A DNA stretch of 7,886 nucleotides from Rhodospirillaceae bacterium (lineage in GTDB: Bacteria; Pseudomonadota; Alphaproteobacteria; UBA7985): the NCBI GenBank assembly GCA_002700865.1, contig PAFB01000138.1:1-7886 (forward strand), written 5' to 3'. Both the position numbers and the translations under genes were made by a program. Below the pieces are notes generated by a model. The model had not been told where the DNA came from. It worked only from the letters and a program-made list of their open reading frames with translations, and ran no database searches. Below, piece after piece: positions 6,697-7,886 of this stretch (the stretch's first letter is position 1; each line of letters begins with the position of its first letter).

Positions 6697-6821
6697 AACG
6701 ATCCACACCTAAACAGGACCCCTGCGACGAGGATTAGCCGCTGAAGTGACGCTTTTGTGAGCGTGCTTGTTGATGTGTTTCCGGCCTGTTGGATTAGGCA
6801 GAATAGAGACAGATGCCTCAG

Positions 6822-6829
6822 GGAGGGAG
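6822..6829 (+). promoter_or_regulatory. Strong ribosome binding site of the DUF3179 gene
   Basis: GGAGGGAG precedes the ATG at 6836. GGAGG (6822-6826) has a 9-nt spacer, and the overlapping GGGAG has a 6-nt spacer. It fixes the start, which also coincides with a proper signal peptide. I found no convincing -35/-10 pair between 6697 and 6821. Confidence 0.75.
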
Positions 6830-6835
6830 TGAAAG

Positions 6836-7879
6836 ATGAAAATCCAAGCAGCAGCAGGAGCAGTAGCAGCGGCAACAGCTATTGCACTCAGTTTTGGCTT
6901 CGCAGCGGTTGTCGGTGCTCAGAATGGCGAACAGAACCTTTTGCCTGCCCAAGATTACCCCGGATCGTGGGATCGTGAATTCCCACTCGCCGACTTTAGC
7001 CGATCGACCATTGATTTCGCGGAAGTCCTGTCAGGGGGACCGCCGCGGGATGGCATTCCTGCCATAGATACCCCGGTTTTCGTCTCGCTGGATGAAGCCA
7101 GAGACCGCTACGCGCCAACCGAACCGGTCATCGGTCTTGAGGTCAACGGCGAAGCCAAGGCTTACCCTTTGCAAGTGCTGACGTGGCACGAGATCGCCAA
7201 CGATACCATTGGCGGTGTCCCGGTAGCCGTCACCTACTGCCCGCTTTGTAACGCCGCCATCGTTTTCGATACCCGCATCGAGGGCACGCCCCATGATTTT
7301 GGCGTATCGGGGCGACTGCGGAAATCTGATATGATCATGTACGACCGCCAAACCGAAAGCTGGTGGCAACAATTCAATGGTGACGGGCTGGCTGGCGTCC
7401 ATGCCGGCAAGCGGCTCGCCAAGTTGCCCTCCCGGATCGAGAGTTTCGAACGCTTTGCTGAGCGTTTCCCCGAAGGTCAGGTTCTCGTGCCCAACAATGA
7501 CAGCATGCGCCAGTATGGGCGCAACCCCTATCGGTTCTACGACGCGGACAACGGACGGCCTTTCCTGTATTTCGGCGATATGCCGGCGGACATTCCGCCT
7601 ATGGCGCGGGTGGTCATTGTTGAAGGCTATGAAGACCGTGCCTTTGCTCTGGCAAAGATTTCGGAGGCCGGGACATGGTGCGAGGGTGAGCTTGAGTTGT
7701 CCTGGAGTGAAGGCCAAAACTCGGCGCTTGATGCAGGCCAAATCAGTCAAGGCCGGGATGTCGGGAATCTCGTGGTGCAGCAAGTCGCGGCCAATGGTGA
7801 TCGGCAGGATCTGGTCCACGACATAACGTTCGCCTTTGTTTACCACGCCTTTATCGACGGTGGTGAAATACTCCAATAA
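6836..7879 (+). CDS. Exported DUF3179 domain-containing protein
   Basis: The 347-residue protein begins with a signal peptide (hydrophobic Ala-rich residues 4-28, likely cleavage after VGA at 28), so it is exported to the periplasm. The mature part carries the features of the DUF3179 family: GLEVNGEAKAYPLQVLTWHEIAND (100-123), the TYCPLCNAAIVFD block (133-145) with C135-P-L-C138, FGVSGRLRKSDMIMYDR (155-171), the following WWQQF (176-180), and a late HDITFAFVYHAF (328-339). The biochemical function of the family is not established to my knowledge. The CxxC and conserved Trp and His residues hint at redox or metal chemistry, which is inference. Some family members are annotated as (seleno)proteins. 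Here both cysteines use ordinary codons (TGC at 7238, TGT at 7247). It is divergent from the unknown membrane protein gene and has a strong ribosome binding site. It is complete at both ends. Confidence 0.93.
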   Translation: MKIQAAAGAVAAATAIALSFGFAAVVGAQNGEQNLLPAQDYPGSWDREFPLADFSRSTIDFAEVLSGGPPRDGIPAIDTPVFVSLDEARDRYAPTEPVIGLEVNGEAKAYPLQVLTWHEIANDTIGGVPVAVTYCPLCNAAIVFDTRIEGTPHDFGVSGRLRKSDMIMYDRQTESWWQQFNGDGLAGVHAGKRLAKLPSRIESFERFAERFPEGQVLVPNNDSMRQYGRNPYRFYDADNGRPFLYFGDMPADIPPMARVVIVEGYEDRAFALAKISEAGTWCEGELELSWSEGQNSALDAGQISQGRDVGNLVVQQVAANGDRQDLVHDITFAFVYHAFIDGGEILQ

Positions 7880-7886
7880 GTCGCGA

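Noticed and set aside
6561..6835. Riboswitch or structured ncRNA in the divergent intergenic region
   Set aside because: I saw the inverted repeat and leader ORF but no aptamer-like core or known conserved motif; a covariance-model search would be needed to claim one.
7031..7876. 281-codon minus-strand open frame opposite the DUF3179 gene
   Set aside because: The plus strand encodes a clear signal peptide and DUF3179 motifs with a strong ribosome binding site; the antisense frame has neither.

Overview
The window looks like chromosomal core sequence from an alphaproteobacterium, most likely Hyphomicrobiales (rhizobial order). The evidence is the clearly alphaproteobacterial-type Mfd, SdhE and RecG proteins, their compact arrangement, and GC-rich sequence (about 60% by eye) with long antisense shadow frames. 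I cannot fix the genus from sequence alone; Devosia-like organisms are a guess. Five complete protein-coding genes fill the window. I see no tRNA, rRNA, insertion sequence, phage gene or CRISPR array.

Left part (1-3991): mfd, the transcription-repair coupling factor, occupies most of the minus strand. Upstream of it on the same strand, 77 bp away, is sdhE, the small FAD assembly factor for succinate dehydrogenase. The two probably share a transcript. Middle (3992-6070): recG, the branched-DNA helicase, runs on the plus strand and diverges from sdhE across only 46 bp. Mfd and RecG are related SF2 translocases, so two DNA-repair motors flank a respiratory-complex assembly factor. The neighbourhood is probably ancestral rather than functional.

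Right part (6071-7886): a small single-pass membrane or exported protein of unknown function is encoded on the minus strand, with its stop 10 bp from the recG stop. A 275-bp divergent intergenic region separates it from an exported DUF3179 protein on the plus strand, which has a signal peptide and a CPLC cysteine motif.

The least explained sequence is this 275-bp region. On the minus strand it holds a TACAAT -10-like box lying between the arms of an 8-bp inverted repeat. About 40 bp further on comes a 10-codon open frame (MCRHEAECFD) behind a perfect AGGAGG ribosome binding site, which stops 20 bp before the unknown gene. This could be a regulatory leader peptide, but the evidence is sequence-only. 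I found no multi-gene novel system; the core genes look ordinary and intact.
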